64,000 nt of DNA from Paracoccus wurundjeri (GTDB lineage: Bacteria; Pseudomonadota; Alphaproteobacteria; Rhodobacterales; Rhodobacteraceae), in NCBI RefSeq assembly GCF_030678915.1, contig NZ_JAUUTZ010000004.1, positions 1 to 64,000 on the forward strand, read 5' to 3'. Of this stretch, positions 34,468-43,392 are shown piece after piece (position 1 is the first letter of the stretch; the number at the start of each line of letters is the position of its first letter). Made by a program: the position numbers and the translations under genes. Below the pieces are notes generated by a model. That model made no database searches, had not been told where the DNA came from, and saw only the letters and a program-made list of their open reading frames with translations.

Positions 34468-35565
34468 ATGGAGAGAAACAACCGACAATCGCCCGATCCT
34501 TCGGCTATGCGGCCGTTCAATATGCTTCTTGCGATGACATTGGGGATTTGCGGCGGCGCCACTTTCTTCTACCTGCATTTGCCGCTGGCATGGATGATCG
34601 GCTCGCTGGCGTTCTGCCTGTGCGGCAGCCTTGCGGGGCTGCCGCTTCACATGCCGCGCAAACTGCGCCCGATGATGCTGGCGCTGATCGGGGTGCTTCT
34701 GGGATCGAATTTCGATCCCTCGTTATTTGCGCATCTCGATGCATGGTTCGTCAGCCTGTCCTTTCTGGGGCTTTTCATCGTGGCCAGCGGGTCGCTATGC
34801 TATCTGTTCCTGCGCCATGTCGCAAGGTTGCCCGTGCCGACCGCCTTTTTCAGTGCTTTGCCTGGTGGTCTTGCCGAGATGTCGGCTTTTGGCGAAAGCA
34901 TGGGGGGCGATCTTCAGCGGATCATTCTGTTGCAGTCGTTCCGGATCCTGATCGTCGTGTTGACCTTGCCGCTGGTGTTATGGGTGGTGCTGGGCGTCTG
35001 GCCCGCGCCGCTGGTCGGTGCAGGAGGCAATACCGCGTGGTGGCCTGGCCTGAGTGAAAGCCTCTGGCTGCTTGTGACGGCGGCGGTTGGCTGGAAACTG
35101 GCGGTGTTGGCGCGGCTGCATTCGCCCGCGCTTATCGGACCGCTTGTGCTGAGCGGTGTGATTCATCTCACCGGGATCAGTTCATTCCATCCGCCATTGC
35201 TGTTCATCGCCGGAGCTCAACTGGTGATGGGCACCTCGCTTGGTACGGGCTTTGCCAATATGCGCAAGCGCGATTTCGGCACCAGTATCCTTTGCGCCGC
35301 CGCCACGACATCGATCCTTATTCTTTCGGGTCTGGCTTTCGCGTGGGTGCTGATGCATTTGACCGGCTTGCCGCTGGTTGACCTGATGCTGGCCTTTGCG
35401 CCGGGGGGATTGTCCGAGACCAGCCTTGTCGCGCTGTCATTGCAGGCGACGGTTTCCTTTATCGCAGTGCATCATGTGGTGCGCGTCTTCTTGATTACCC
35501 TGCTTGGGCCGGTTTTCTACCTGAGAATGAATCGCGGCCTTAACCAACCTCGAAGGAGCAACTGA
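34468..35565 (+). CDS. AbrB-type membrane protein (ammonia monooxygenase-like, PF05145)
   Basis: The 365-residue protein has about ten hydrophobic segments arranged as two repeats. Each repeat has the family marks: PLAWMIGSLAF and LPGGLAEMSAFGE in the first, HSPALIGPLVLSGVIHLTG and FAPGGLSETSLVALS in the second. Members are called putative ammonia monooxygenase or AbrB but probably transport or regulate; the function is unknown. It lies between the ABC operon and ubiX, 1 base before the latter, so it is likely a membrane component of the same pathway. Confidence 0.8.
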   Translation: MERNNRQSPDPSAMRPFNMLLAMTLGICGGATFFYLHLPLAWMIGSLAFCLCGSLAGLPLHMPRKLRPMMLALIGVLLGSNFDPSLFAHLDAWFVSLSFLGLFIVASGSLCYLFLRHVARLPVPTAFFSALPGGLAEMSAFGESMGGDLQRIILLQSFRILIVVLTLPLVLWVVLGVWPAPLVGAGGNTAWWPGLSESLWLLVTAAVGWKLAVLARLHSPALIGPLVLSGVIHLTGISSFHPPLLFIAGAQLVMGTSLGTGFANMRKRDFGTSILCAAATTSILILSGLAFAWVLMHLTGLPLVDLMLAFAPGGLSETSLVALSLQATVSFIAVHHVVRVFLITLLGPVFYLRMNRGLNQPRRSN

Positions 35566-35566
35566 C

Positions 35567-36142
35567 ATGCGAAGACTGATCGTCGCGATCACGGGTGCCT
35601 CCGGGGTGATCTATGGCGTCCGGGCGCTGGAGCTTTTGCGCGCCGTTCCGGATATCGAGACCCATCTGGTCATGTCGTCTTCCGCGGTCAGGACCATCCG
35701 CGAAGAGATCGAGCAGGAGCCGGATGATATCCGCGCGCTTGCAGACCGGACCTACAGCTACAAGGATATCGGTGCGGCGATCTCGTCGGGGTCGTTTCGG
35801 ACCATGGGAATGCTGATCGCCCCGGCGTCGATCAAGACGCTGAGCGGCATTGCCAACTGCTATAACGATGAACTGATCGTGCGGGCCGCCGATGTGTGTC
35901 TGAAGGAAAGGCGGCGCGTGGTGCTGATGCTGCGCGAGACGCCCCTGCATGCGGGTCATATCGCCCTGATGCAGCAGGCCACGCTTAACGGCGCAATCAT
36001 CATGCCGCCGACGCCCGCCTTCTATACCCGGCCCCGGACGATAGACGATATCGTGACCCAAAGCGTGGCGCGGGCGCTGGATCTTTTCGATATCGATCTT
36101 GCCGTTACGCGCCGCTGGGGTGAGCCTTCATCGGGTGATTGA
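35567..36142 (+). CDS. ubiX: UbiX-type flavin prenyltransferase
   Basis: The 191-residue protein starts with the flavoprotein motif IVAITGASGVIYG and has the family segments VMSSSA, SGSFRTMGMLIAPASIKTLSGIANCYNDELIVRAADVCLKE split across the FMN and dimethylallyl sites, LRETPLHAGHI and PPTPAFYTRPRTIDDIV. UbiX makes prenylated FMN, the cofactor of UbiD decarboxylases, and a ubiD gene lies 1 kb downstream on the other strand. AAGGAG precedes the start by 8 bases. This copy is more likely dedicated to the pathway than to ubiquinone synthesis. Confidence 0.93.
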   Translation: MRRLIVAITGASGVIYGVRALELLRAVPDIETHLVMSSSAVRTIREEIEQEPDDIRALADRTYSYKDIGAAISSGSFRTMGMLIAPASIKTLSGIANCYNDELIVRAADVCLKERRRVVLMLRETPLHAGHIALMQQATLNGAIIMPPTPAFYTRPRTIDDIVTQSVARALDLFDIDLAVTRRWGEPSSGD

Positions 36143-36168
36143 TGTATTGCGGTTCCGGCTGGCGCTTT

Positions 36169-37146
36169 TCAGCGGGAATGCAGCGCCAGCACTTCGGCGA
36201 GAACCGAGATCGCCAGCAGCCGGGCGTCGCGGGCCGAGGCGATAACGCCGATCGGACCGCGCAGCCTGCCAAGCGCGGCTTCATCGACACCCTCGGCGCG
36301 TAACGCGGCGATGCGGGCGCTTTGCGCACGGCGGCTGCCCTGTGCGCCGATATAGAACCCATTGCTGGAAAGCAGTTCCTGAAGGATCGCCGTTTCATGG
36401 CGATGTTCATGATAGAACAGGACCGCGGCGGTGTCGTGATCCACATCGACATCCCCGAGCGCGCCGCCTTTGCCGATCCTTCGGGCTGTCACGCCGATGG
36501 CCGCCGCCTGTGCAAGAGTCTCGTCATCGTGGCTAAGCACCATGCCCGGAAGCAGCGCCGCCTGAACCAGACCGGCGAAGACGGGGACCTCTGGTCCCTT
36601 GCCGAAAATCAGGAAACGCGGATCGGGGCGAAGCCGGGCATGGAAAATACCCTCTCCATCCTTCCCGGTTGTGCGGTCCGGCCCGATGGAAATGCCGCCA
36701 TCCGCAAGATTGAATGCCAATGCGAAGGGCTTTCGCGCGGCGCGCAGCTGGGCAACGCGGTGCAGCAAAGATGACCGGGGGCGGGGGAGAAGCAGGATTT
36801 CCAGACCGCCCCCGCATGGCAATTGTAGATCGAAGAAAGGCGAACCGGCACCGTAGCGCAGCAGCATGGAGGAGCCATGCGCCATCACTTCCCTCGCGTG
36901 AAGATGCAGATCGGTCTCTATGCAGCCCGAGGACAAGTTTCCGATGCGCTGCCCGTCAGGCAGAAACGCCATCATCGCGCCGGTGGGGCGATACGACGCG
37001 CCCTCTACCGTCGTGATGACCGCCAGCGCGCCCCTGCCGCCGGTGCGAGTCAACGCGCCCAGCGCATCATGAGCTTCGCGCGTCACGGCGCGGGGGTCGA
37101 AGGGCAGAAACTCGACATTGGAAAGATCAGCGGCTTGCGATCGCAT
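36169..37146 (-). CDS. XdhC family molybdenum cofactor maturation protein
   Basis: With the ATG at 37146 the protein has 325 residues. The N-terminal XdhC/CoxI domain has TVEGASYRPTGAMMAFLPDG, NLSSGCIETDLHLHA with the family Cys, and LPCGGGLEILL; the C-terminal Rossmann-like domain covers about 180-310 and ends ISVLAEVLALH. XdhC proteins deliver sulfurated molybdenum cofactor to enzymes of the xanthine dehydrogenase family. It is downstream of ubiD in the same operon and serves the hydroxylase encoded divergently at 39020-44211. The region upstream of 37146 is open much further, but has no family similarity. Confidence 0.88.
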   Translation of the reverse strand: MRSQAADLSNVEFLPFDPRAVTREAHDALGALTRTGGRGALAVITTVEGASYRPTGAMMAFLPDGQRIGNLSSGCIETDLHLHAREVMAHGSSMLLRYGAGSPFFDLQLPCGGGLEILLLPRPRSSLLHRVAQLRAARKPFALAFNLADGGISIGPDRTTGKDGEGIFHARLRPDPRFLIFGKGPEVPVFAGLVQAALLPGMVLSHDDETLAQAAAIGVTARRIGKGGALGDVDVDHDTAAVLFYHEHRHETAILQELLSSNGFYIGAQGSRRAQSARIAALRAEGVDEAALGRLRGPIGVIASARDARLLAISVLAEVLALHSR

Positions 37147-37207
37147 TCGTCTGCTTATCCATTTTGTTCGCGCTTTTCGCCCGGCATCGCCCCCTGCGGG
37201 CCGGGCG

Positions 37208-38851
37208 CTATTTCCGCTCCGGTTGCGTTTCCACATTGCGCACCGGTGTTTCCGGCTTGATGCTTCCGCGCCGACGCGCCAGCGTCTGCTGGCCCGTGTC
37301 GCGCCAGTCACCCTTGATGGCGGCCTCGGCGAAGCCGCTCCAGCTGTCGTCCCAATCCCCAAGCGAATAACCATGCCAGGGCGGCTGCGGCGACAGGGCG
37401 GGAAGTTGAAGTTCCTCCCAGATCTCGCGGGCGCGGGTCATATAGGGTTCCGCCGGCAGCGCCAGCGGCGGCATCGGCGCCTTCAGCGTCGCGTCGATCA
37501 TCAACGTGCCCTCGGCCGATTTCGACGCCGATTTCGGCCCATGCCCGCCCGAGCGGTAAGGGGTGACGTGCAGATCTTCGAGGATATTCGCGCGATAGGC
37601 AATGGACCAGAAGACCGCATCCGCGTTGCGGGCGTCGATATCATCCGAGACGGCGATGACGACCTTGCCGCATTGCGCCTGAAGCGTCGCCGCGCCCTGC
37701 ATCCCCCGCCAGATTTCCGACTGGGGCGTTCCCTTCTCGAATTCCAGAAAGATCACTTTGCGGATATTGGTCAGCGGCTCGTGCATGACGACGCGTCGGA
37801 TCCCCTTCACATTCATATGGTGGCGCAGATGTTCAAGGAATAACGGCTCATAGGCCACGCGTTTCAGGACGCTGGATTCGCTTGGCGTCACCTGAGACAC
37901 GATGGACACCAGAACCGGTTTGCGCTTGCGCGTGATCGCCGTCACCTGCATCGACATGTTGAAATCTTCAAGCGCGACATGGCCGTGGCTTTCGCCAAAG
38001 GGACCTTCGGGTTCCAGAAGATCGGGATCGATCAGCCCTTCGATCACCAACTCGGCATCCGCAGGCACCATCAGATCGATGGTCTTGCATTTGACCGTAC
38101 GGACAGGGGCGCCGATCAATCCCCCGGCCACTGCCATCTCGTCGGTGTCGATGGGCAATTTCTGCGGGCCGGTGAACAGTACCGCGGGCGCGCAGCCGAT
38201 GACGATGGCGCAAGGCATCGGCTGATTCAGCTTCTTGTATTTGAGCCAGTGCTGATAGCCTCCGGCTCCGCTGAGACGGCTGGCCATGCGCACCCCTAGA
38301 CGGTCTTCCGCTTTCAGGGCGGCACGATAGGTGCCCATGTTCTGAATGCCGTTCTCGGGGTCTTTCGTCACGCAGAGCGTGGCGGTGAAATAGGGCGCGC
38401 TGTCGAAGCCCGGGGTAGAAACCGGCACCGGCAGGCTGCCTAAGCCCCGGCCGTGCTGGCGCAGCTCTTCGCCGGTGATGACCATTTCCTGGCAGGGGGC
38501 GGTCTCGACCTCGACGGGCGGGATGGGATTGGCCATGGCCTTGACCCAGACATCGCCGATCTGATCTTCGCTGACCCCCAGACCGATCGCATAAATAGCC
38601 GGTGTGGCAGCCAGAACGCCTACCGCAACGGGAATGTCGTATTCCACACCCTTGCTGTCGCGGACATCGGTGAACAGGAAGCCGCGCCGCTGATCTTCCT
38701 GCAAACCGCCCTGAAACTGCCAGCGGGCAAGGGGATGCAGTTCCGCGTCCTTGTCTATCGGCGTCTGTATCCGGGTCAGAAGCCCGGCCTTTTCAAGCCG
38801 TTCGATATGTTCTTGCAGGTCCAGTGGCGCCTTGCTGTCTTCCTGACCCAT
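37208..38851 (-). CDS. UbiD family decarboxylase
   Basis: The 547-residue protein starts at 38851 after GAGGGAG. It has the UbiD core: the prMFN-binding NMGTYR segment, WLKYKKLNQPMPCAIVIGCAP, and EGPFGESHGHVAL with the conserved acidic residues of the catalytic E-R-E network. UbiD enzymes decarboxylate (or carboxylate) aromatic, heteroaromatic or unsaturated acids using prenylated FMN. The length exceeds E. coli UbiD (497), within the range of catabolic members. It is divergent from the hydroxylase operon and followed by xdhC; ubiX is nearby. The substrate is unknown. Confidence 0.92.
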   Translation of the reverse strand: MGQEDSKAPLDLQEHIERLEKAGLLTRIQTPIDKDAELHPLARWQFQGGLQEDQRRGFLFTDVRDSKGVEYDIPVAVGVLAATPAIYAIGLGVSEDQIGDVWVKAMANPIPPVEVETAPCQEMVITGEELRQHGRGLGSLPVPVSTPGFDSAPYFTATLCVTKDPENGIQNMGTYRAALKAEDRLGVRMASRLSGAGGYQHWLKYKKLNQPMPCAIVIGCAPAVLFTGPQKLPIDTDEMAVAGGLIGAPVRTVKCKTIDLMVPADAELVIEGLIDPDLLEPEGPFGESHGHVALEDFNMSMQVTAITRKRKPVLVSIVSQVTPSESSVLKRVAYEPLFLEHLRHHMNVKGIRRVVMHEPLTNIRKVIFLEFEKGTPQSEIWRGMQGAATLQAQCGKVVIAVSDDIDARNADAVFWSIAYRANILEDLHVTPYRSGGHGPKSASKSAEGTLMIDATLKAPMPPLALPAEPYMTRAREIWEELQLPALSPQPPWHGYSLGDWDDSWSGFAEAAIKGDWRDTGQQTLARRRGSIKPETPVRNVETQPERK

Positions 38852-38921
38852 AGGGTGCTCCCTCTCATCATTGCGTCCTCTGGCCCGGGCAAACGGGGTG
38901 GTGTCGAGGCGATTCAATTGC

Positions 38922-38957
38922 TTGACATACTGTCATACATTGTGACAGTAATGTCAA
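38922..38957. promoter_or_regulatory. shared dyad (site B) between ubiD and the hydroxylase operon
   Basis: TACTGTCA (38928-38935) and TGACAGTA (38943-38950) form a perfect 8-base inverted repeat with a 7-base spacer. It is flanked by mirrored TTGACA boxes at 38922-38927 (plus strand) and 38952-38957 (minus strand), which could serve as -35 elements of overlapping divergent promoters. The first 13 bases of the dyad and the TACTGT-N11-ACAGTA spacing are identical to site A at 31558-31580. Confidence 0.75.
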
Positions 38958-39019
38958 ATGACAAATGTAAGGTTCCTGCCCTAGTGGACAGTCATGAAAT
39001 CGGGAGGAAAAGGCAGAAA

Positions 39020-41470
39020 ATGAACAAGAATGCGCTGCCGCGCCGAGCGGTCCCCGCGCCAACAGCCAGCCGCGAGGTCAGTTACCGGCATGGTGAACCA
39101 AGTCCCGAGCTGAAGCTTGTGACGGATGCGCTGTTCCGCCATATCGGAAAGCCCGTCCCCCGGAAGGAAGATGAGCGGCTTATCACCGGAAAGGGTCGTT
39201 TCACGGATGATTTCAACCTGCCGGGGCAGGTTTACGCTGCGATGGTCCGTTCGCCGCATCCGCATGCGGTGATCGGCCGGACCGACGCCTCTGCCGCTTT
39301 GGCGCTGCCCGGCGTTCTGGCCGTTCTGACGCCCGAGGACATGCTCGCGGACGATTTGCAGCCGATTCCCCATAATCCGGTTCCCTCGACGAATTACGAC
39401 GTAAAGCTGCGCGCCAGTGACGGCAGTTTCCCGTTCGTTGGCCCTCATTATCCGCTGCCGCTGAAGAAGGTGCGGCATGTGGGCGAGGTCGTCGCGCTGG
39501 TCGTGGCTGAAACACCGGCGCTGGCGGAAGAGGCGTCCGAACTGGTCGATGTCGAATATGATGTGCTGCCGCATGTGACCGCCACCGCCGAGGCATTCCA
39601 GGAGGGTGCCCCCGCTGTCTGGGACGAGGTGCCGGACAATGTTTTGGTCGACAGCCGCTTCGGTGACGAAGAGGGCACGGATGCCGCCTTCAGACGCGCC
39701 GCCCATGTGGTGAAGCGCCGTTTCCATATAGATCGCGTCACCGCGGTCACTATCGAGCCGCGCGCCGCCTTGGGGCATTTCGATGCGGAAACTGGCCGCT
39801 ATACGCTTTATGCAGGTTCGGGTGGTGCCGTCCGGCAGAAAGGCGAGATTTCAAAGGTGCTGGGCGTCGATCGCGAGCGTCTTCGCGTCCTCTCCTTTGA
39901 TGTCGGCGGGAATTTCGGCGCCCGCAACCGGGTCTATGTAGAGTTTCCACTGATCCTCTGGGCTTCGCGCAGGGTCGGACGGCCGGTGAAATTCACCGCT
40001 ACGCGGTCGGAATCCTTTCTGACCGAATATCAGGGCCGCGACCTGATCACGACGGTCGAATTGGCCTTCGACGAAGCAGGCTATATCCTTGCCATGCGCG
40101 CCGACAATATCTCGAATGTGGGTGCGCGCTGCGTTTCGCTGTCTCCGCTGTCCAAGGGATCGGGGTTGATCTCGGGATCGTATCATATCCCCTGCGCCAC
40201 ATTGCGCGCCCGCGCGATTTTCACCAACACGATGTGTACACAGGCTTATCGCAGTTCGGGCCGCCCGGAAGTCACCTTTGCCATCGAGCGGATGATGGAT
40301 CTGGCGGCGGAAGAGCTGGGTATGGACCGGGTGGAATTGCGGCGTCGGAACCTCGTGCCGCCTGATGCCATGCCCTACACCAATCCGGTCGGGCAGCATT
40401 ATGACAGCGGCGAATACGAAAAGAACATGGACCGCGCCATCGAGCTGTCCGACTGGGACGGGTTCGAGGCCCGCAAGGCCGAGGCGCGTGCGCGAGGCAA
40501 ACTGCTGGGCCGTGGCTTTGCCAATTATGTCGAGTCTTCGATCGGTACCCCGAGGGAGCGCGCCGAGATTACCGTGACCGAGGATGGCCGTGTCGAGGTG
40601 ATCATCGGCACTCAGCCCAGCGGGCAGGGTCACGAAACCAGTTTCGCGCAGGTTGTCGCCGATATGCTGGGCGTCCCGGTAGAGCGGGTACAGATCATCC
40701 TGGGCGATACGGATATCGTGAAAGAGGGCGGGGGATCGCATTCCGGGCGGTCCATGCGACATGCGGGAACGGTCATGGCCATCGCTTCGGCCGAACTGCT
40801 TGCTGACGCGAAATCGCGTTTCGCCGATCTGCACGGGATCAATTCGTCGGATATCGATTTTCATGACGGGGTTTTCTCGGCTGCCGGGGTCAGCACGGAT
40901 ATCTTTGCGCTGGCGCAGGCGACCGCGGCCGACAAGGGGGCGCTGCATGCGGCCCATACGAACGAGATGCACACGCCGGTCTTTCCGAACGGCACCGCGA
41001 TCTGCGAGATCGAGGTCTGTATGCATACCGGCGCCCCGGTGATCACCCGCTATGTCACTGTCGACGATGTCGGGCGCTGCATCAACCCGCTGATCGTGCA
41101 CGGGCAGACTCATGGCGGCATCGCGCAGGGCGTCGGCCAGGCCATGTGGGAGCTTTGCGCCATCGATGAAGAGACGGGGCAGCCGTCGGCCGGCTCATTC
41201 ATGGATTACGGCATGCCGCGATCCGACAATATGCCGTCCTTCACCTGTGAAATCGCCGAAGTTCATTCGCCGACCAATCCGCTGGGCATCAAGGCCGGCG
41301 GAGAGGGCGGAACGACCCCGGCTTTGGCGGTGATCGTCAGCGCCATTGTCGACGCGCTTTCGGAATTCGGCGTCCGCGACATTTCCATGCCGGTGACCCC
41401 GCAGCGGATTTGGCAGGCGATGAGATCCGCACAGCGCAATCAGGATAATCTTGACAGGAGCAACAGATGA
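39020..41470 (+). CDS. molybdenum hydroxylase large subunit (xanthine dehydrogenase/CoxL family)
   Basis: The 816-residue protein begins at 39020 after GGGAGGAAAAGG. It has the aldehyde oxidase/xanthine dehydrogenase hammerhead domain (GKPVPRKEDERLITGKGRF onward) and the molybdopterin-binding domain with GGNFGAR, TQPSGQGHETSFAQVVADML and the base Glu in AGGEGGTTPALAV near residue 762. The active-site loop is AYRSSGRPE near residue 409; form I CO dehydrogenase would have a CSFR loop, so CO oxidation is unlikely and hydroxylation of an organic ring is expected. The stop overlaps the next start (ATGA). Confidence 0.92.
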   Translation: MNKNALPRRAVPAPTASREVSYRHGEPSPELKLVTDALFRHIGKPVPRKEDERLITGKGRFTDDFNLPGQVYAAMVRSPHPHAVIGRTDASAALALPGVLAVLTPEDMLADDLQPIPHNPVPSTNYDVKLRASDGSFPFVGPHYPLPLKKVRHVGEVVALVVAETPALAEEASELVDVEYDVLPHVTATAEAFQEGAPAVWDEVPDNVLVDSRFGDEEGTDAAFRRAAHVVKRRFHIDRVTAVTIEPRAALGHFDAETGRYTLYAGSGGAVRQKGEISKVLGVDRERLRVLSFDVGGNFGARNRVYVEFPLILWASRRVGRPVKFTATRSESFLTEYQGRDLITTVELAFDEAGYILAMRADNISNVGARCVSLSPLSKGSGLISGSYHIPCATLRARAIFTNTMCTQAYRSSGRPEVTFAIERMMDLAAEELGMDRVELRRRNLVPPDAMPYTNPVGQHYDSGEYEKNMDRAIELSDWDGFEARKAEARARGKLLGRGFANYVESSIGTPRERAEITVTEDGRVEVIIGTQPSGQGHETSFAQVVADMLGVPVERVQIILGDTDIVKEGGGSHSGRSMRHAGTVMAIASAELLADAKSRFADLHGINSSDIDFHDGVFSAAGVSTDIFALAQATAADKGALHAAHTNEMHTPVFPNGTAICEIEVCMHTGAPVITRYVTVDDVGRCINPLIVHGQTHGGIAQGVGQAMWELCAIDEETGQPSAGSFMDYGMPRSDNMPSFTCEIAEVHSPTNPLGIKAGGEGGTTPALAVIVSAIVDALSEFGVRDISMPVTPQRIWQAMRSAQRNQDNLDRSNR

Positions 41471-42408
41471 CCGAATTGAACACCGTCCGGGTCATTGCCT
41501 TTCCCGGCGCCCCGAACCTGCCCGTTTTTGCGGCGATGCGGAACGGGGATTTCGCCGAAATTGGGCTTGATGTCACGCTTGAGCTGACAGCCAGTTCCAT
41601 CGAGCAGGCAGAGCGCACGGCGCGGGATGAGTTCGATATTATTTTCACCGCCTTCGATAATGTCGTCGCCTATAATGAAGGGCAGGGCGCGGCAGCCGAG
41701 GGTGTGGATCCTGGCTATGTCGCCATTGCCGGCGCCACCCGGCTGGATCTGGCGGTGGTGACCGGTAAGGAGATCGTGGATTTCGCGGCCCTTGCCGGAC
41801 GCAAGGTCGCGCTGGATGCGCCGACGACCGGCTTCGCTTTCGCTTTTTACGATATGTGCGCCCGCAATGGCATCACGCGCGATGCCTATTCGGTCGATGC
41901 CGTGGGCGCCGCTCCACAGCGTTGGGAAGCGTTGAAAGCCGGTCTTTGCGACGCCACCTTGCTGATCGAGCCCTTTACCTCGATCGCGAAGAATGCGGGC
42001 TTCAATGTGCTGCAACGCTCGACCGAAGCCTATGCGCATTATCAGGGCGGCGTCATCGCAGCGCGGCGCGGGTTTCTTGAGCGGCATCCCGATCTGGTCG
42101 CGCGGTTCCTGCGGGGATACATGGCCGGGCTGCGCTGGAGCCTGCGTCCGGAGAACCGGCAAGCCGCACAGGATCTTCTGGCAAGCAAGATGCCTCAGAT
42201 CCAGCCCGCCGCGATGAATTTCGTGATGAACAGCCTGTTGTCGCCCGATACCGGGCTGACGCCGGAAGCACGGTTCCTGGATCAGGGCGCGCAGCAGGTT
42301 CTGGCTCTTCGCAATGCTTATGGAAATGCGGCACCTGTGAACAGCTATGCCCGCTATGTCGATCTGTCCCATCTCAATGCTGTTCTGACCGGGGAGAATG
42401 TAGAATGA
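41467..42408 (+). CDS. NMT1/THI5-like binding-fold protein without signal peptide
   Basis: The 313-residue protein has the periplasmic-binding-like fold of NMT1 proteins (VRVIAFPGAPNLPVFAAMRN, LDVTLELTASSIEQ, LAGRKVALDAPTTGFAFAFY, LKAGLCDATLLIEPF). Unlike the two other copies in the window it starts directly with the first strand, so it should stay in the cytoplasm. It overlaps the hydroxylase large-subunit gene and the coxG-like gene by 4 bases each (ATGA), making secretion from a cryptic upstream start impossible. It may bind the substrate or product near the hydroxylase, or be an enzyme; the role is unknown. Confidence 0.8.
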   Translation: MTELNTVRVIAFPGAPNLPVFAAMRNGDFAEIGLDVTLELTASSIEQAERTARDEFDIIFTAFDNVVAYNEGQGAAAEGVDPGYVAIAGATRLDLAVVTGKEIVDFAALAGRKVALDAPTTGFAFAFYDMCARNGITRDAYSVDAVGAAPQRWEALKAGLCDATLLIEPFTSIAKNAGFNVLQRSTEAYAHYQGGVIAARRGFLERHPDLVARFLRGYMAGLRWSLRPENRQAAQDLLASKMPQIQPAAMNFVMNSLLSPDTGLTPEARFLDQGAQQVLALRNAYGNAAPVNSYARYVDLSHLNAVLTGENVE

Positions 42409-42860
42409 AACTTGTCGGTGAACGTCTTCTTGAAACGTCGCGCCATGTGGTCTGGCGGCTGCTGAACGATGGCGAGGTCTTGCAGCGCTGTATCCCGGGC
42501 TGTGAAAGTCTCTCCGGCAATCTGGATGACGGATACGACGCCAGGGTGGTCCTGAAGATCGGCCCGATCAAGGCCCGTTTCACAGGCGCGGTCACCTTCA
42601 GCGAGGTGCGCCCCGATGAGGGTTACCGTATTTCGGGAAAGGGGCAGGGCGGGGTCGCGGGCTTTGCCAGCGGAGGCGCGCTTGTCGAATTGCATGACGA
42701 CGGTGGCGGCACCCGACTGGTTTACAACGCCGAGGCGCAAGTGGGCGGTAAGATCGCGCAGCTGGGTGCGCGGCTGATCGATTCCACTGCCCGCAAGCTG
42801 ACCGAAGCGTTCTTCACCAAATTCGCTGAAGAGGTTGCGGCTTATGAAGCCCATGCCTGA
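42405..42860 (+). CDS. CoxG-like SRPBCC protein
   Basis: The 151-residue protein matches the CoxG (carbon monoxide dehydrogenase subunit G) family: VWRLLNDGEVLQRCIPGCES near residue 15, then VVLKIGPIKARFTG and GKGQGGVAGFASGGALVEL, finishing with a helix (LTEAFFTKFAEEV). The START-like fold has a hydrophobic pocket; CoxG proteins are reported to link molybdenum hydroxylases to membrane quinone. It lacks the long C-terminal membrane anchor seen in some CoxG proteins. It lies between the NMT1-like and 2Fe-2S subunit genes, so it probably belongs to the hydroxylase complex. Confidence 0.88.
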   Translation: MKLVGERLLETSRHVVWRLLNDGEVLQRCIPGCESLSGNLDDGYDARVVLKIGPIKARFTGAVTFSEVRPDEGYRISGKGQGGVAGFASGGALVELHDDGGGTRLVYNAEAQVGGKIAQLGARLIDSTARKLTEAFFTKFAEEVAAYEAHA

Positions 42861-42884
42861 CATGTTCAGAGAGAGGATGTTTCC

Positions 42885-43382
42885 ATGACATTGGTCAATC
42901 TCACGGTGAACGGGCAGGAGCGTGAATGCGACGTTCCGGACGGAACCCTGCTTGTTCACCTTCTGCGCGATCATCTGGGCATGACGGGGACACATGTCGG
43001 CTGCGACACGTCGCAATGCGGAGCCTGTACGGTTATCCTTAACGGCGAGGCGGTCAAGTCGTGCACGATACTTGCGGCCTCGGTCGGGAATGCCGAACTG
43101 CAAACCGTCGAGGGATTGGCGGAGGGCGATAGCCTTCATGACGTGCAGACGGCGTTCCGGACCCATCACGGCCTGCAATGCGGCTTCTGCACGCCGGGCA
43201 TGATCATGGCGGCGGTGAATATGATCGACCGGCACAAGGGGCAGCTGGACGAGACGCTGGTGCGGCATGATCTGGAAGGCAATCTCTGCCGTTGCACGGG
43301 CTACCACAATATCGTCAAGGCGATCCTGTCGGCGGCCGAGACGTATCGCGCGCGGCATCAGGCCGCGATGGCACAGGGCTGA
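42885..43382 (+). CDS. molybdenum hydroxylase 2Fe-2S subunit (CoxS family)
   Basis: The 165-residue protein has the plant-type ferredoxin cluster motif [12 protein letters not shown] with a fourth Cys in VKSC, and the second cluster motif CGFCTPGMI plus CRCTGYHNI. This is the complete set for the two [2Fe-2S] clusters that carry electrons from the molybdenum centre to FAD. Length and order are standard. GAGAGGA precedes the ATG by 6 bases, and the FAD subunit gene follows after 10 bases. Confidence 0.95.
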   Translation: MTLVNLTVNGQERECDVPDGTLLVHLLRDHLGMTGTHVGCDTSQCGACTVILNGEAVKSCTILAASVGNAELQTVEGLAEGDSLHDVQTAFRTHHGLQCGFCTPGMIMAAVNMIDRHKGQLDETLVRHDLEGNLCRCTGYHNIVKAILSAAETYRARHQAAMAQG

Positions 43383-43392
43383 GAGAGGATTC

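Noticed and set aside
39851-41113. 420-codon minus-strand open frame
   Set aside because: Antisense to the molybdenum hydroxylase large subunit.
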